A stretch of DNA of 64,000 nucleotides from Actinokineospora globicatena (GTDB lineage: Bacteria; Actinomycetota; Actinomycetes; Mycobacteriales; Pseudonocardiaceae): NCBI RefSeq assembly GCF_024171945.1, contig NZ_JAMTCR010000004.1, forward strand, positions 868,001 to 932,000, read 5' to 3'. Both the position numbers and the translations under genes were made by a program. The notes under the pieces were generated by a model, which made no database searches, had not been told where the DNA came from, and saw nothing but the letters and a program-made list of their open reading frames with translations. Shown here piece by piece: positions 1-12,036 of the stretch. How positions within the stretch are numbered: the stretch's first letter is position 1; each line of letters opens with the position of its first letter.

Positions 1-5
1 TGATT

Positions 6-11
6 TAGACT
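6..11 (+). promoter_or_regulatory. Candidate -10 box of a leaderless rpe transcript
   Basis: TAGACT lies 8 nt before the GTG start of rpe and no purine-rich ribosome-binding site precedes that start. TANNNT boxes placed this way are typical of leaderless mRNAs in actinobacteria. The -35 region would lie outside the window. Confidence 0.4.
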
Positions 12-19
12 GGTCCCCC

Positions 20-703
20 GTGTCGACCACGCCGATGATCGCCCCCAGCATCCTGTCCGCCGACTTCGCCAGGCTCGCCGACGAGCTGGCCGCCATCAAG
101 GGCTCGGACTGGGTCCACGTCGACGTGATGGACGCCCACTTCGTGCCGAACCTGACCCTCGGCCTGCCGGTGGTCCAGTCGCTGCTCAAGGCCACCGACA
201 TCCCGGTCGACTGCCACCTGATGATCTCCGACCCGGACCGCTGGGCGGTCGGCTACGCCGAGGCGGGCGCGCACAACGTCACCGTGCACGTCGAGGCCGC
301 CACCGACCCGGTCGCCATCGCCCGCGACCTGCGCGCCGCCGGGGCCAAGGCCGGGCTCTCGGTCAAGCCGGACACCCCGCTCGAGCCCTACCTCGAGGTG
401 CTGCGCGAGTACGACACCCTGCTGGTCATGTCCGTCGAACCGGGCTTCGGCGGGCAGAGCTTCATCGAGCACGTCCTGGACAAGGTCCGCACCATCCGCG
501 GCCTGGTCGACACCGGCCACCTCAACCTCCTGGTCGAGATCGACGGCGGCATCAACGCCGACACCATCGAACGCGCCGCCGAGGCGGGCGTCGACTGCTT
601 CGTCGCGGGCTCAGCCGTCTACGGCGCCGCCGACCCCGCCAAGGCCGTCGCCGCCCTGCGCGAACAGGCCCGCTCCGCCAACCACCGCTTCCTCCCGGCC
701 TGA
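20..703 (+). CDS. rpe: Ribulose-phosphate 3-epimerase
   Basis: Interconverts ribulose 5-phosphate and xylulose 5-phosphate in the cytosolic pentose phosphate pathway. The 227-residue TIM barrel has the family's usual length. Visible motifs are [12 protein letters not shown] near residues 33-44, CHLMISDP, the phosphate-binding [12 protein letters not shown] and EIDGGIN. The GTG at 20 is chosen because a TAGACT box sits 8 nt upstream. An ATG at 35 would give the shorter start MIAPSIL and cannot be excluded. The gene lies upstream of the riboflavin genes, whose RibBA uses the same substrate, but a 489-bp gap separates them. Confidence 0.95.
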   Translation: MSTTPMIAPSILSADFARLADELAAIKGSDWVHVDVMDAHFVPNLTLGLPVVQSLLKATDIPVDCHLMISDPDRWAVGYAEAGAHNVTVHVEAATDPVAIARDLRAAGAKAGLSVKPDTPLEPYLEVLREYDTLLVMSVEPGFGGQSFIEHVLDKVRTIRGLVDTGHLNLLVEIDGGINADTIERAAEAGVDCFVAGSAVYGAADPAKAVAALREQARSANHRFLPA

Positions 704-1192
704 CCGGAACCCGGCTACCCGGCCACCGTTAAGCGCCGTGACGGTGGCCTGGGCCCCGCCGCCGCAGCCGGTAACGCCGCCCCCGCCGGTAACACTGCGT
801 CGACCCGCCCTAACGCCAGGGCGCGAAACCCCAGCCCTGCCCCCGTTCGCGACCCGCCCCGCGGACAGCGGACCTCCGGCTTCGGCTCGCTGGCGACCTC
901 TTGCACGGCCCGCCCAGCGAACAGTCGACCCCCGGTCGTGACCTGCTCGCGGCCGCTCGCGCGGCCCGCCCGGCGGACGGCAGACCCCCACCCACCCGGG
1001 GGCCACCCACGCTCCAGCGTACCGGAGTTGGCGGTCTGTCAAGGGGTTCCCGGTTGGCCTGTGGATGGTTCGGCGGGTTGTGGACAACTCCGGGGACAAC
1101 TCCGGCGGCTGCTGGCAAGTCCATTGTGGAGAGTCTCGCCCTGTGGACGGGCGGGTGCGGGGACGTCGTGCCGGACTGGGAGACTGTCCGGC
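704..1192 (+). other. Noncoding region upstream of ribD
   Basis: This 489-bp region has no convincing gene. ORFs that run through it are in-frame extensions of ribD without family similarity. It contains a 12-bp tandem repeat, a DnaA-box-like nonamer on the minus strand (1079-1087) and a near match to TCCACWGTGGA at 1120-1130. I looked for the conserved elements of an FMN riboswitch and did not recognise them. Confidence 0.5.
1082..1105 (+). repeat. 12-bp tandem direct repeat
   Basis: GGACAACTCCGG occurs twice without a spacer (1082-1093 and 1094-1105), about 90 bp before ribD. The first copy overlaps the nonamer TGTGGACAA. Function unknown; it could be a regulator site or a chance duplication. 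Confidence 0.6.
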
Positions 1193-2212
1193 GTGGAGGA
1201 GAGCCTGGTCGCGGCGATGCGGTCCGCGGTGGTGCTCGCCGAGGGCGCTCGTGGGCTGACCAGCCCGAACCCGCCGGTGGGCTGTGTCGTGCTCGACGCG
1301 GCGGGTCGGCGGGTCGGTGCGGGGGCCACCCAGCCGCCCGGTGGGCCGCACGCGGAGGTGGTGGCGCTGGCGGACGCGGGGGAGCGGGCCAGGGGCGGTA
1401 CCGCCGTGGTCACCCTCGAGCCCTGCGCGCACCACGGCCGCACCCCGCCGTGCGCCGACGCGCTCATCGCCGCCGGGGTCGCGCGCGTGGTCTATGCGGT
1501 GTCCGACCCGAACCCGGTCGCATCGGGGGGCGCTAGAACACTGCGCGGCGCCGGGGTCGTCGTAGAGGGCGGTCTGCTCGAAGACGAGGTCAGCAAAGGA
1601 CCGCTGCGCGCGTGGTTGCACGCCGTCCGCCACGGTAGGCCGCACGTGACGTGGAAGTACGCCGCGACCTTCGACGGTAGGGTTGCCGCCGCCGATGGGA
1701 CCAGCCGGTGGATCAGCTCGGCGGTCTCTAGAGCCGAGGTCCACGAGCTGCGCAGGCGGGTCGACGCCATCGTCGTCGGTACCGGAACCGTCCTCACCGA
1801 CAACCCCGCGCTGACCGCTCGCGCCAACGACGGAACACCGGAGCCCCGGCAACCGTTGCGGGTAGTCGTGGGACACGCCGACCTGCCCGACACCGCCAAG
1901 GTGCTCGACGACTCCGCCGGGACGCTGCTGGCGCGCACCCACGACCCGGTCGAGGTGCTGGCCGCTCTGCACGCCCGCGGCATCGTCGACGTGCTGCTCG
2001 AGGGCGGCCCGACGCTGGCCGGGGCGTTCACCGCGGCGGGCCTGGTCGACCGGGTGCTGCTCTACCTGGCCCCCGCCCTGCTCGGCGCGGGCCCCGGGGC
2101 GTTGGGCGCTTCCGGCGTGTCGACCATCACCGAGGCACACCGGTTGACCGTCGAAGAGGTCACCATGAGCGGACCGGACGTGCGGGTCTCCGCCGTCCCG
2201 GTCCGGGACTGA
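1193..2212 (+). CDS. ribD: Bifunctional riboflavin deaminase/reductase RibD
   Basis: Performs the second and third steps of riboflavin synthesis: zinc-dependent deamination of the pyrimidinone and NADPH-dependent reduction of the ribosyl side chain. The N-terminal deaminase domain shows the zinc ligands PHAEV and EPCAHHGRTPPC. The C-terminal reductase domain shows HVTWKYAATFDGR, SRWISS and VLLEGGPTLAGAF. I chose GTG 1193 (339 residues) because the protein then begins at the conserved deaminase helix. ATG 1217 is an alternative, and the longer reading from 938 is not supported by similarity. First gene of the riboflavin operon, with ribE 12 nt downstream. Confidence 0.92.
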   Translation: MEESLVAAMRSAVVLAEGARGLTSPNPPVGCVVLDAAGRRVGAGATQPPGGPHAEVVALADAGERARGGTAVVTLEPCAHHGRTPPCADALIAAGVARVVYAVSDPNPVASGGARTLRGAGVVVEGGLLEDEVSKGPLRAWLHAVRHGRPHVTWKYAATFDGRVAAADGTSRWISSAVSRAEVHELRRRVDAIVVGTGTVLTDNPALTARANDGTPEPRQPLRVVVGHADLPDTAKVLDDSAGTLLARTHDPVEVLAALHARGIVDVLLEGGPTLAGAFTAAGLVDRVLLYLAPALLGAGPGALGASGVSTITEAHRLTVEEVTMSGPDVRVSAVPVRD

Positions 2213-2224
2213 GGAGGAACACCG

Positions 2225-5035
<2,811 letters not shown>

Positions 5036-5091
5036 GTCTCTGCTGGTGGGTGGCTGGGGGCAGTGGGTGGCACGGGTGGTGGGAACCGGGG

Positions 5092-5097
5092 TAGCAT
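5092..5097 (+). promoter_or_regulatory. Candidate -10 box of leaderless mazE-mazF mRNA
   Basis: TAGCAT lies exactly 7 nt before the GTG of the antitoxin and there is no AG-rich ribosome-binding site. The toxin-antitoxin pair may therefore have its own promoter, separate from the riboflavin operon. Confidence 0.5.
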
Positions 5098-5104
5098 CGG
5101 TGGT

Positions 5105-5323
5105 GTGAAGCTGAGTGTGAGCCTGCCGGAGGTCGATGTCCAGTTCATCGACGAGTACCTGTCCCGGTTCGACGTCGCCACCCGGTCCTCGGTCATCCAG
5201 GTGGCCATCGGGCTGCTGCGCGAGTCCGCCATGCGCGAGGAGTACGCCCAGGCGTTCGCCGAGTGGGACGCCGCCGACGACGCCGCGCTGTGGGAGTCGA
5301 CGGTCGCCGATGCGGCGCGGTGA
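5105..5323 (+). CDS. MazE-like ribbon-helix-helix antitoxin
   Basis: A 72-residue acidic protein. It starts with a short beta strand (KLSVSLPEVDVQFIDEYL) and a helix-helix segment (TRSSVIQVAIGLLRE), the layout of RHH DNA-binding antitoxins, followed by an acidic C-terminal tail that would wrap the toxin. GTG 5105 fits both the RHH start and the TAGCAT box 7 nt upstream. Its end overlaps the toxin start by 14 nt, the usual antitoxin-first arrangement. Such antitoxins usually repress their own operon. Confidence 0.8.
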   Translation: MKLSVSLPEVDVQFIDEYLSRFDVATRSSVIQVAIGLLRESAMREEYAQAFAEWDAADDAALWESTVADAAR

Positions 5324-5657
5324 CATCCACCTGGTCGACCTCGACCCCAGCCGCGGCTCCGAGGCCAACAAGGTCCGCCCCGCGGTGATCGTCAGCAACG
5401 ACGCCGCCAACCACGCCGCCACGCGCGCGGGCCGCGGTGTGGTGACGGTCGTGCCGATCACGTCGAACACGGCCCGGGTGTTCCCGTTCCAGGTCCTGCT
5501 CCCCGCCGCCGACTGCGGCCTGGTGGCCGACTCCAAGGCCCAAGCCGAGCAGATCCGCTCCGTCGCCACCGGCCGAATCGGCCGCCGCCTCGGCCGCGTG
5601 CCCGCCCGCCTGCTGACCACGCTCGACGACGCACTCCGCGTCCACCTCGGCCTCTGA
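5310..5657 (+). CDS. MazF/PemK-family endoribonuclease toxin
   Basis: This 115-residue protein matches the MazF fold. MRRGDIHLVDLDPSRGSEANK carries the loop before strand 2, KVRPAVIVSND is the conserved RPavvvSnd motif, and VVPITSN is the family's substrate-site motif. The C-terminal AQAEQIRSV is also typical. MazF enzymes cut mRNA at short specific sequences; the target here cannot be predicted. It overlaps the antitoxin gene, and all family residues I can check appear intact. Confidence 0.88.
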   Translation: MRRGDIHLVDLDPSRGSEANKVRPAVIVSNDAANHAATRAGRGVVTVVPITSNTARVFPFQVLLPAADCGLVADSKAQAEQIRSVATGRIGRRLGRVPARLLTTLDDALRVHLGL

Positions 5658-6305
5658 CGCGCCTCTTCTGTTCACCTTCCCGCGCCGCGCTGTCGGCCTT
5701 TCCGTGCCGTCTTGCCAGCCTCTCACGCTGCTCTGCCTGCCTTGTCGCGCCGTCCTGTGGGGTCTTCCGGGCGCGCCTCCTTCCAGCCTCGGCGTCCTCG
5801 TTTTCAGGTTCCGGCGCCGCGCGACTTTCGGGGTTCGGCCTGCTCGTTTCGCAGTTTCAAGCACCCGACTGTCCGGCACTGACTCGCGCCTGCGGGCGGC
5901 GCCGTCGGCCTTCGTAATTCCGTCTTCTGGGTGACAGGAGTTGTCCACATGTGGATCTCCGCGGGGGTCGGTTCAAGATCGACTGTCGGGGGGTCCTTGT
6001 AGGCTGGACCAGGGCCGCCCCCCCCGGAGAGGGTGGGGGCTGGGCGGGGGTGGGACCGCGCGCGGGCGCGAAGCGGGCGAAGCGGCGTGGTGGGGGCAGG
6101 AGCGCGAAGCGGACCTGGTAGAGGCAGAGCGTGAAGCGGGTCCAGTGGGGGCAAGAGGTGGGGTCGCGCGTGGGGGATTCGGGTGTTGGTGGGGGAGTGG
6201 GTTTCTGTGCGGGCACTGTGAATACCCCCGAATGGTGAACCGGTCGGGGGGCGGTCGCGTTGGGGTCGGTGTATGCCTGGACTGATTTGAGTGAGGAGGC
6301 CCAGC
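5658..6305 (+). other. Long noncoding region before the Rieske lipoprotein gene
   Basis: These 648 bp hold no gene I can support. A DnaA-box-like nonamer TTGTCCACA (5941-5949) overlaps a 12-bp palindrome TCCACATGTGGA (5944-5955). From about 6066 to 6160 the plus strand is strongly G-rich and repeats GCG(N)GAAGCGG four times. A longer imperfect repeat there has a period of about 54 bp (from 6079 and from 6133). A short ORF from 5941 is low-complexity and has no proper ribosome-binding site. Confidence 0.5.
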
Positions 6306-6824
6306 GTGACTGTTGTCGATCCCACCACCCCGACGGCCGGTCGGAGCGAGCGGAGCCGGAGGCAGGTGTTGTGCGGCCTGATGGTCGCCCTGGTGGCGCC
6401 CGGTGTGCTGGCGGCGTGCAGTTCCGGCAGTGAGACCTCGGGCGGCCAGACGACCGGAGGCGGCACCCCGAGCACCGGCGGGGCCACCACCGGCGGAGCG
6501 ACCACGGGCGGGACGACCGGCGGTGGGGCGGCCGGGGCGCTGAGCACCGTCGCGGCCATCCCGGACGGTGGCGGGGTGCTGGTGGCCAACCCGGCGGGTG
6601 GGCAGATCCTGCTCGTGCGCTCCGGGGACACCGTGGCGGGGTTCGACCCGTCGTGCCCGCACCAGGGGGCGACCGTCGACCCGCCCAAGGACGGCGTCAT
6701 CAGCTGCCCGCGGCACTTCAGCACCTTCAACGCGACCACCGGCGCGCGCATCAGCGGCCAGGCGCAGACCGGGCTCAAGACCGTCCCGGTCAAGGTGAGC
6801 GGCGACAGCGTGCTGCTCGGCTGA
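6306..6824 (+). CDS. Tat-exported lipoprotein with a Rieske [2Fe-2S] domain
   Basis: The protein begins with a twin-arginine signal (ERSRRQVL), a hydrophobic segment and a lipobox VLAAC. A Gly/Thr/Ser-rich linker (about residues 45-80) leads to a Rieske domain. Cluster ligands are CPH and CPRH, spaced 15 residues apart. The extra cysteine pair that forms a disulfide in cytochrome bc1 Rieske proteins is absent, as in soluble Rieske ferredoxin types. GTG 6306 is chosen because GAGGAGG lies 6 nt upstream; an upstream GTG at 6291 falls before that site. Probably an extracytoplasmic electron carrier; partner unknown. Confidence 0.85.
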   Translation: MTVVDPTTPTAGRSERSRRQVLCGLMVALVAPGVLAACSSGSETSGGQTTGGGTPSTGGATTGGATTGGTTGGGAAGALSTVAAIPDGGGVLVANPAGGQILLVRSGDTVAGFDPSCPHQGATVDPPKDGVISCPRHFSTFNATTGARISGQAQTGLKTVPVKVSGDSVLLG

Positions 6825-6979
6825 GCAACCCCGGTCCACCCCTGTCGACCGAAGGCTCCACAGTGGACGGTAGGGGTGGGCCGGACGGCCTCCGGACCCA
6901 GGTCCGTTCGGGTTATGGATTCACCGGATCCGCCGTGGTTGGGTCAGAGACGACCATCACCTGATCCGGGGAGGCCCCC

Positions 6980-8002
6980 ATGCCGTCCATCCGTGTCCTG
7001 GGCCTCGTCGCGGGGGTGGTGCTGGCCGCCGGGTTGCTCGCGGCGCCGCAGGCCGCCGCCGACGAGCGACCCACCGCCGTCGTGTCCCTCGGTGACAGCG
7101 CGATCTCCGGGGAGGGCGCGGGCGACTACGAGCCGGGCACCCGGGGCGAGGGCGGCAACTGGTGCCACCGCTCGGCCAACGCGCTGATCCACAAGACCCA
7201 GGTCGCGCAGCGCACCATCAACCTGGCCTGCTCCGGCGCGGACGCCGCCAACGTCTCCCTCGCCGACACCACGCACTACACCGAGGGCTCCCAGGCGCGC
7301 AGGCTCATCGACGTCGCCAAGGCCAACCGGGTCGTCGCCGTCGTGCTGCAGGTCGGCGCGAACGACGACCCCGCCTTCGCCGACACCCTCGTCGGGTGCA
7401 TCAAGAAGTGGTTCAACCCCTTCGGTTCCGGCTGCGCCAAGGACCTCCGCGTCCAGTGGCCCGCCCGCCTCGCCGCGATGGCACCCAAGGTCGAACGCGC
7501 GGTGGCCGACGTCAAAACCGCCATGCGCCAAGCCGGTTACGCTGACGGCAGCTACAAGTTCGTCATCACCTCTTACGCCTCACCGGTGACGGAGAAGATG
7601 GACGCGGTCAACCACGGCCCCCAGGGTTGCCCGCTGCGACTCGCGGACGCCGCCTACGGCCGCACCGAGGCCGTCCCGCAGTTCGCCGACACATACCGCG
7701 GTATCGCTGCCCGCACCGGACTGTCCTACCTGGACCTCTCGCGCGCGACCGAGAACCACGAGGCCTGCAGCGGCGGCGACAGCACCGCGGCCGAGTGGCA
7801 GAACCGCGTCCTCGTCGACCCGTACGCCTGGGTCTTCGGCGGCCTCGACTCCGTCGGCATCCACATGGCCCAGCAATCCTTCCACCCCAACGCCCGCGGT
7901 CACGCCCAACTCGGTCGCTGCCTCACCGAGTTCATCGGCGCCGCGACCTCGTCCGCCCGTTGCCTCGTCGGCACCGACGGCAACCTGCACGCCGTAGCCT
8001 GA
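6980..8002 (+). CDS. Secreted SGNH/GDSL-family hydrolase
   Basis: A 340-residue protein with a Sec signal peptide ending near APQAAA. Block I is SLGDSAISGEGAG, with the nucleophile Ser in GDS. Block III is QVGANDDPAF. Block V is SFHPNARGHAQLG, with the catalytic His and a nearby Asp/Ser context. Several cysteines suggest disulfides. Family members are extracellular esterases or lipases; the substrate cannot be read from the sequence. GGGGAGG precedes the ATG. Single gene, closed by a hairpin at 8014-8047. Confidence 0.85.
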   Translation: MPSIRVLGLVAGVVLAAGLLAAPQAAADERPTAVVSLGDSAISGEGAGDYEPGTRGEGGNWCHRSANALIHKTQVAQRTINLACSGADAANVSLADTTHYTEGSQARRLIDVAKANRVVAVVLQVGANDDPAFADTLVGCIKKWFNPFGSGCAKDLRVQWPARLAAMAPKVERAVADVKTAMRQAGYADGSYKFVITSYASPVTEKMDAVNHGPQGCPLRLADAAYGRTEAVPQFADTYRGIAARTGLSYLDLSRATENHEACSGGDSTAAEWQNRVLVDPYAWVFGGLDSVGIHMAQQSFHPNARGHAQLGRCLTEFIGAATSSARCLVGTDGNLHAVA

Positions 8003-8013
8003 CCCCGCGCGTC

Positions 8014-8047
8014 GACGGCCCCTGGTCCACCCGGACCGGGGGCCGTC
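8014..8047 (+). terminator. Hairpin terminator after the SGNH hydrolase gene
   Basis: GACGGCCCCTGGTCC and GGACCGGGGGCCGTC pair over 15 bp with one mismatch around a 4-nt loop. There is no clear U-run, as is common in high-GC actinobacteria. Confidence 0.6.
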
Positions 8048-8106
8048 GGCGTCCGCCGGACCGCGCCGGGTCGGTGGTGGGTGCGGTGACTGTCGGGGGT
8101 CGGCCG

Positions 8107-8112
8107 TAGGGT
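8107..8112 (+). promoter_or_regulatory. Candidate -10 box of leaderless uvrC
   Basis: TAGGGT is followed by exactly 7 nt and then the GTG start of uvrC, with no ribosome-binding site between. This spacing would place the transcription start on the first base of the start codon. Confidence 0.5.
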
Positions 8113-8119
8113 TGGTGCT

Positions 8120-10072
8120 GTGCCTGATCCGTCCACGTACCGACCGTCGGCTGGGACGATTCCGGACGCCCCCGGCGTGTACAAGTTCCGCGAACCCGGG
8201 GGCCGGGTCATCTACGTCGGCAAGGCCAAGAGCCTGCGCAGCCGGTTGAACTCGTACTTCGCCGACGTGTCGTCCCTGCACCCGCGCACCAGGCAGATGG
8301 TGACCACGGCGGGCGGCGTCGAGTGGACCGTGGTGTCCACCGAGGTCGAGGCGCTGCAGCTGGAGTACAACTGGATCAAGGAGTTCGACCCGCGGTTCAA
8401 CGTCCGCTACCGCGACGACAAGTCCTACCCCGTCCTCGCCGCCACCCTCAACGAGGACTACCCCCGCCTGCACGTCTACCGCGGTCCGCGCAAGAAGGGC
8501 GTGCGCTACTTCGGCCCCTACGCGCACGCCTGGGCGATCCGCGAGACGCTCGACCTGCTGCTGCGCGTGTTCCCGGCCCGCACCTGCTCCAAGGGCGTGT
8601 TCAAGCGGCACGGCCAGATCGGGCGGCCCTGCCTGCTCGGCTACATCGACAAGTGCTCGGCGCCGTGCGTCGGGCGGGTCGACGAGGCCGAGCACCGGGG
8701 CATCGTCGAGGACTTCTGCGACTTCCTCTCCGGCAAGACCGACGTGATGGTCAAGCGGCTGGAGAAGGAGATGGGCGCCGCCTCCGCCGAGCTGGAGTTC
8801 GAGCGGGCCGCCCGGCTGCGCGACGACATCGGCGCGCTCAAGCGGGCGCTGGAGAAGCAGGCCGTGGTGCTCGGCGACGGGACCGACGCCGACGTGGTGG
8901 CCTTCGCCTTCGACGAGCTCGAGGCCGCGGTCCAGGTCTTCCACGTGCGCGGCGGCCGGGTCCGCGGCCAGCGCGGCTGGGTGATCGACCGGCTCGACGA
9001 CGCGGGCGAGTCGCCGGTCGGCGCGCTGGTCGACCGGTTCCTCAGCCAGTTCTACGGCGACCAGGTCGAGCTCGCCGAGGAGGGCAGCCCGGTCCCGAGG
9101 GAGATCCTGGTCCCCGAGCTGCCCGACGACGCCGACGCGGTCACCGACTGGCTCAGCGGCCTGCGCGGGTCGCGGACGGCGCTGCGGGTGCCGCAGCGCG
9201 GCGACAAGCGCGCGCTGATGGAGACCGTCGAGCGCAACGCCAAGGAGGCGTTCACCCAGCACAAGCTGCGCCGCGCCGGTGACCTGACGGCCCGCTCGGC
9301 CGCGCTGCAGGAGCTGCAGGACAACCTCGGGCTCGACACCGCGCCGCTGCGCATCGAGTGCGTCGACATCTCCCACATCCAGGGCAGCGACGTGGTGGCC
9401 TCGCTGGTCGTCTTCGAGGACGGCCTGGCCCGCAAGTCCGAGTACCGCCGCTTCGCGCTGCGCGAGGCCGCGACCGAGGGCGACGTCGCCTCGATCGCCG
9501 AGGTGGTGCGGCGCCGGTTCGCCAAGTACCGCGGCGAGACCGGCGGCCAGGACCCCACCCCGGGCATCGACCCGGACACCGGCAAGCCCAAGCGCTTCGC
9601 CTACCCGCCGAACCTGCTGGTGGTCGACGGCGCAGGACCGCAGGCCAACGCCGCCGCCGACGTGCTCGCCGACCTCGGCGTCACCGACGTCGCGGTGATC
9701 GGGCTGGCCAAGCGGCTGGAGGAGGTCTGGCTCCCGGCCGACCCCGACCCGGCGATCCTGCCGCGCACCAGCGAGGCGCTCTACCTGCTGCAGCGGGTGC
9801 GCGACGAGGCGCACCGCTTCGCCGTGGCCTACCACCGGCAGAAGCGGTCCAAGAACATGACCGTCTCGGCGCTCGACGAGATCCCCGGCCTCGGCCAGGG
9901 CCGCAAGGCGGTGCTGATCAAGCACTTCGGCTCGCTGAAACGGCTGCGGGCGGCCAGCATCGACGAGATCAGCGGGGTGCCCGGCATCGGGGCGACCACC
10001 GCCAAGGCAGTGCACAGGGCGCTGGCGGGGGAACCCGCCGCGCAGGCGAAGGCAGAGGAACAACAGCAGTGA
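8120..10072 (+). CDS. uvrC: UvrABC nuclease subunit C
   Basis: Makes the 3' and 5' incisions in nucleotide excision repair after UvrA and UvrB load on damage. The order is: GIY-YIG nuclease (APGVYKF ... [18 protein letters not shown], residues about 18-50), cysteine-rich segment ([15 protein letters not shown]), UVR domain ([14 protein letters not shown]), RNase H-like nuclease ([17 protein letters not shown]) and a C-terminal double helix-hairpin-helix ([24 protein letters not shown]). It is 650 residues, full length. The stop overlaps the rapZ start by four bases. Confidence 0.97.
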   Translation: MPDPSTYRPSAGTIPDAPGVYKFREPGGRVIYVGKAKSLRSRLNSYFADVSSLHPRTRQMVTTAGGVEWTVVSTEVEALQLEYNWIKEFDPRFNVRYRDDKSYPVLAATLNEDYPRLHVYRGPRKKGVRYFGPYAHAWAIRETLDLLLRVFPARTCSKGVFKRHGQIGRPCLLGYIDKCSAPCVGRVDEAEHRGIVEDFCDFLSGKTDVMVKRLEKEMGAASAELEFERAARLRDDIGALKRALEKQAVVLGDGTDADVVAFAFDELEAAVQVFHVRGGRVRGQRGWVIDRLDDAGESPVGALVDRFLSQFYGDQVELAEEGSPVPREILVPELPDDADAVTDWLSGLRGSRTALRVPQRGDKRALMETVERNAKEAFTQHKLRRAGDLTARSAALQELQDNLGLDTAPLRIECVDISHIQGSDVVASLVVFEDGLARKSEYRRFALREAATEGDVASIAEVVRRRFAKYRGETGGQDPTPGIDPDTGKPKRFAYPPNLLVVDGAGPQANAAADVLADLGVTDVAVIGLAKRLEEVWLPADPDPAILPRTSEALYLLQRVRDEAHRFAVAYHRQKRSKNMTVSALDEIPGLGQGRKAVLIKHFGSLKRLRAASIDEISGVPGIGATTAKAVHRALAGEPAAQAKAEEQQQ

Positions 10073-10953
10073 GCACCGATACGGGTGGCCCCGGCATCGA
10101 GGTCGCCGTCGTCACCGGACTGTCCGGGGCCGGGCGCAGCACCGCGGCCAAGTGCCTCGAGGACCTCGGCTGGTTCGTGGTGGACAACCTGCCGCCCGAG
10201 TTGATCTCCACCATGGTGGAGCTCGGCGCCCAGGCGCAGGGGGTGATCACCAAGGTCGCGGTGGTGATGGACGTGCGCAGCCGCGCGTTCACCGAGGACC
10301 TCTCCTCGATCATCAAGGACCTCGACGCCAAGGGCTACCGGCCCCGCGTGCTGTTCCTGGAGGCCACCACCGACGTGCTGGTGCGCCGCTTCGAGCACGT
10401 CCGCCGCGGCCACCCGATGCAGGGCGAGGGCAGGCTCATCGACGGCATCGGCGCCGAGCGCGAGCTGCTGCGCCCGCTGCGCGAGGAGGCCGACCTGGTG
10501 CTGGACACCTCCACCCTGTCGGTGCACCAGCTGCGGGCCAAGATCGAGGACGCGTTCGGCTCCGACGCCGCGGCCACCACCCGGGTCACCGTGCTGTCCT
10601 TCGGCTACAAGTACGGCCTGCCGATGGACGCCGACCTGGTGATGGACGTGCGGTTCCTGCCCAACCCGTTCTGGATCCCCGAGCTCAAGGACCAGACCGG
10701 CCGCGACTCCGACGTGCGCAACTACGTGCTCAGCCAGGAGGGCGCCGACGAGTTCCTCGACCGCTACCACGAGCTGCTGCGGTTGATCGGCGCCGGCTAC
10801 CGGCGCGAGGGCAAGCGGTACCTGACCCTGGCCATCGGCTGCACCGGCGGCAAGCACCGCAGCGTGGCGATCTCCGAGGAGCTGGCCAGGCGGCTGGCCG
10901 ACGAGGACGGCATGGCGGTCAAGGTCGTGCACCGCGACCTGGGGCGCGAGTGA
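10069..10953 (+). CDS. rapZ: RapZ family RNase adapter / nucleotide-binding protein
   Basis: This 294-residue protein has the P-loop [11 protein letters not shown]; Arg replaces the usual Lys, as I recall for actinobacterial members. Other motifs are [18 protein letters not shown] and the C-terminal [11 protein letters not shown]. In enterobacteria RapZ controls GlmS through small RNA processing. In actinobacteria the role is not settled, although glmS happens to lie 48 kb away in this window. It sits in the conserved uvrC-rapZ-yvcK-whiA string with four-base overlaps on both sides. Confidence 0.93.
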   Translation: MSTDTGGPGIEVAVVTGLSGAGRSTAAKCLEDLGWFVVDNLPPELISTMVELGAQAQGVITKVAVVMDVRSRAFTEDLSSIIKDLDAKGYRPRVLFLEATTDVLVRRFEHVRRGHPMQGEGRLIDGIGAERELLRPLREEADLVLDTSTLSVHQLRAKIEDAFGSDAAATTRVTVLSFGYKYGLPMDADLVMDVRFLPNPFWIPELKDQTGRDSDVRNYVLSQEGADEFLDRYHELLRLIGAGYRREGKRYLTLAIGCTGGKHRSVAISEELARRLADEDGMAVKVVHRDLGRE

Positions 10954-11972
10954 CAGCGGACCCCGACCGGACGGGGACACCGCGAGACCCAGCGCCAGCG
11001 ACCGACCCGGCGGCGCGGCGGCCGTTGCGGGCGGTGGCGCTCGGCGGCGGCCGGGGCCTGCACGTCACGCTCAGCGCGCTGCGGCTGATCACCGACGACG
11101 TCACCGCCGTGGTCACCGTCGCCGACGACGGCGGCTCATCCGGCAGGCTGCGCCGCGAACTCGGCCTGCTGCCCCCCGGCGACCTGCGCAAGGCGTTGAC
11201 GGCCCTGGCCGGTGCCGGTGGACCGTGGCCCGCCGTCTTCGAGCACCGCTTCGGCGGCACCGGCGCGCTGGCGGGCCACGCGGTGGGGAACCTGCTGCTG
11301 GCGGGCCTGCTGGAGGTCGTCGGCGACCCGGTCCGGGCGTTGGCCGAGGCGGCCGCGCTGATGGGCGTCACCGGCCGGGTGCTGCCGATGTCCACCGACC
11401 CGCTCGACATCGAGGCCGAGGTGACCGGCCTCGAGGAGGACCCGGACACGGTCCGGCGCATCCGCGGCCAGGTCGCGGTGGCCACCACCCCCGGCCGGGT
11501 CCGGCGGATCCGGCTGCACAACGCCAACCGCAAGACCGAGCCCCCGGTGGCCTGCCCCGAGGCGGTCGCGGCGGTGCTCGACGCGGACGTGGTGCTGCTC
11601 GGGCCCGGCTCCTGGTTCACCAGCGTCCTGCCGCACCTGCTGGTGCCGGAACTGCACGAGGCGCTCGTGCGGACCGCCGCCGCGCGGGTCGTGGTGCTCA
11701 ACCTCGTCCCCCAACCGGGGGAAACCGCCGGGTTCTCCCCGGAGCGCCACTTGGACGTACTCTGCGAGCACGCGCCCCGGCTGCGGGTCGACGCGGTCAT
11801 CGCCGACGCGGACTCGGTGTCCACCCCGGACCGGCTGCGACGTGCGGCCTCCGTGCTGGGGGCGGACATGTGGCTGGACCCGGTCGCCGCCCCCGCGCGA
11901 CCGGACCGGCACGACCCGGCCGCCCTGGCGGCCTGCCTGCGCCGGGCGATCGCGTCGGTGAGGGCGCGCTGA
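10950..11972 (+). CDS. yvcK: YvcK/CuvA family UDP-sugar-binding morphogenesis protein
   Basis: A 340-residue Rossmann-like protein with [37 protein letters not shown] and [18 protein letters not shown]. Family members bind UDP-GlcNAc-type ligands and support cell-wall growth on gluconeogenic carbon sources; the mycobacterial homolog is CuvA. GTG 10950 overlaps the rapZ stop. The N-terminal 25 residues are Pro/Asp-rich and probably disordered. Confidence 0.92.
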   Translation: MTADPDRTGTPRDPAPATDPAARRPLRAVALGGGRGLHVTLSALRLITDDVTAVVTVADDGGSSGRLRRELGLLPPGDLRKALTALAGAGGPWPAVFEHRFGGTGALAGHAVGNLLLAGLLEVVGDPVRALAEAAALMGVTGRVLPMSTDPLDIEAEVTGLEEDPDTVRRIRGQVAVATTPGRVRRIRLHNANRKTEPPVACPEAVAAVLDADVVLLGPGSWFTSVLPHLLVPELHEALVRTAAARVVVLNLVPQPGETAGFSPERHLDVLCEHAPRLRVDAVIADADSVSTPDRLRRAASVLGADMWLDPVAAPARPDRHDPAALAACLRRAIASVRAR

Positions 11973-12036
11973 CCGCACCCGGCGCTCGTGGTGGGATGTA
12001 CCGGCGCCCGAACCGGGGCCGGGAGAGGAGGACCCT

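Noticed and set aside
704-1192. Possible FMN riboswitch before ribD
   Set aside because: I could not find the conserved FMN-element core or its usual helices; the region shows only short repeats.
5941-6285. 114-residue plus-strand ORF before the Rieske gene
   Set aside because: Gly/Arg low-complexity sequence across the repeat array, no ribosome-binding site and no similarity.
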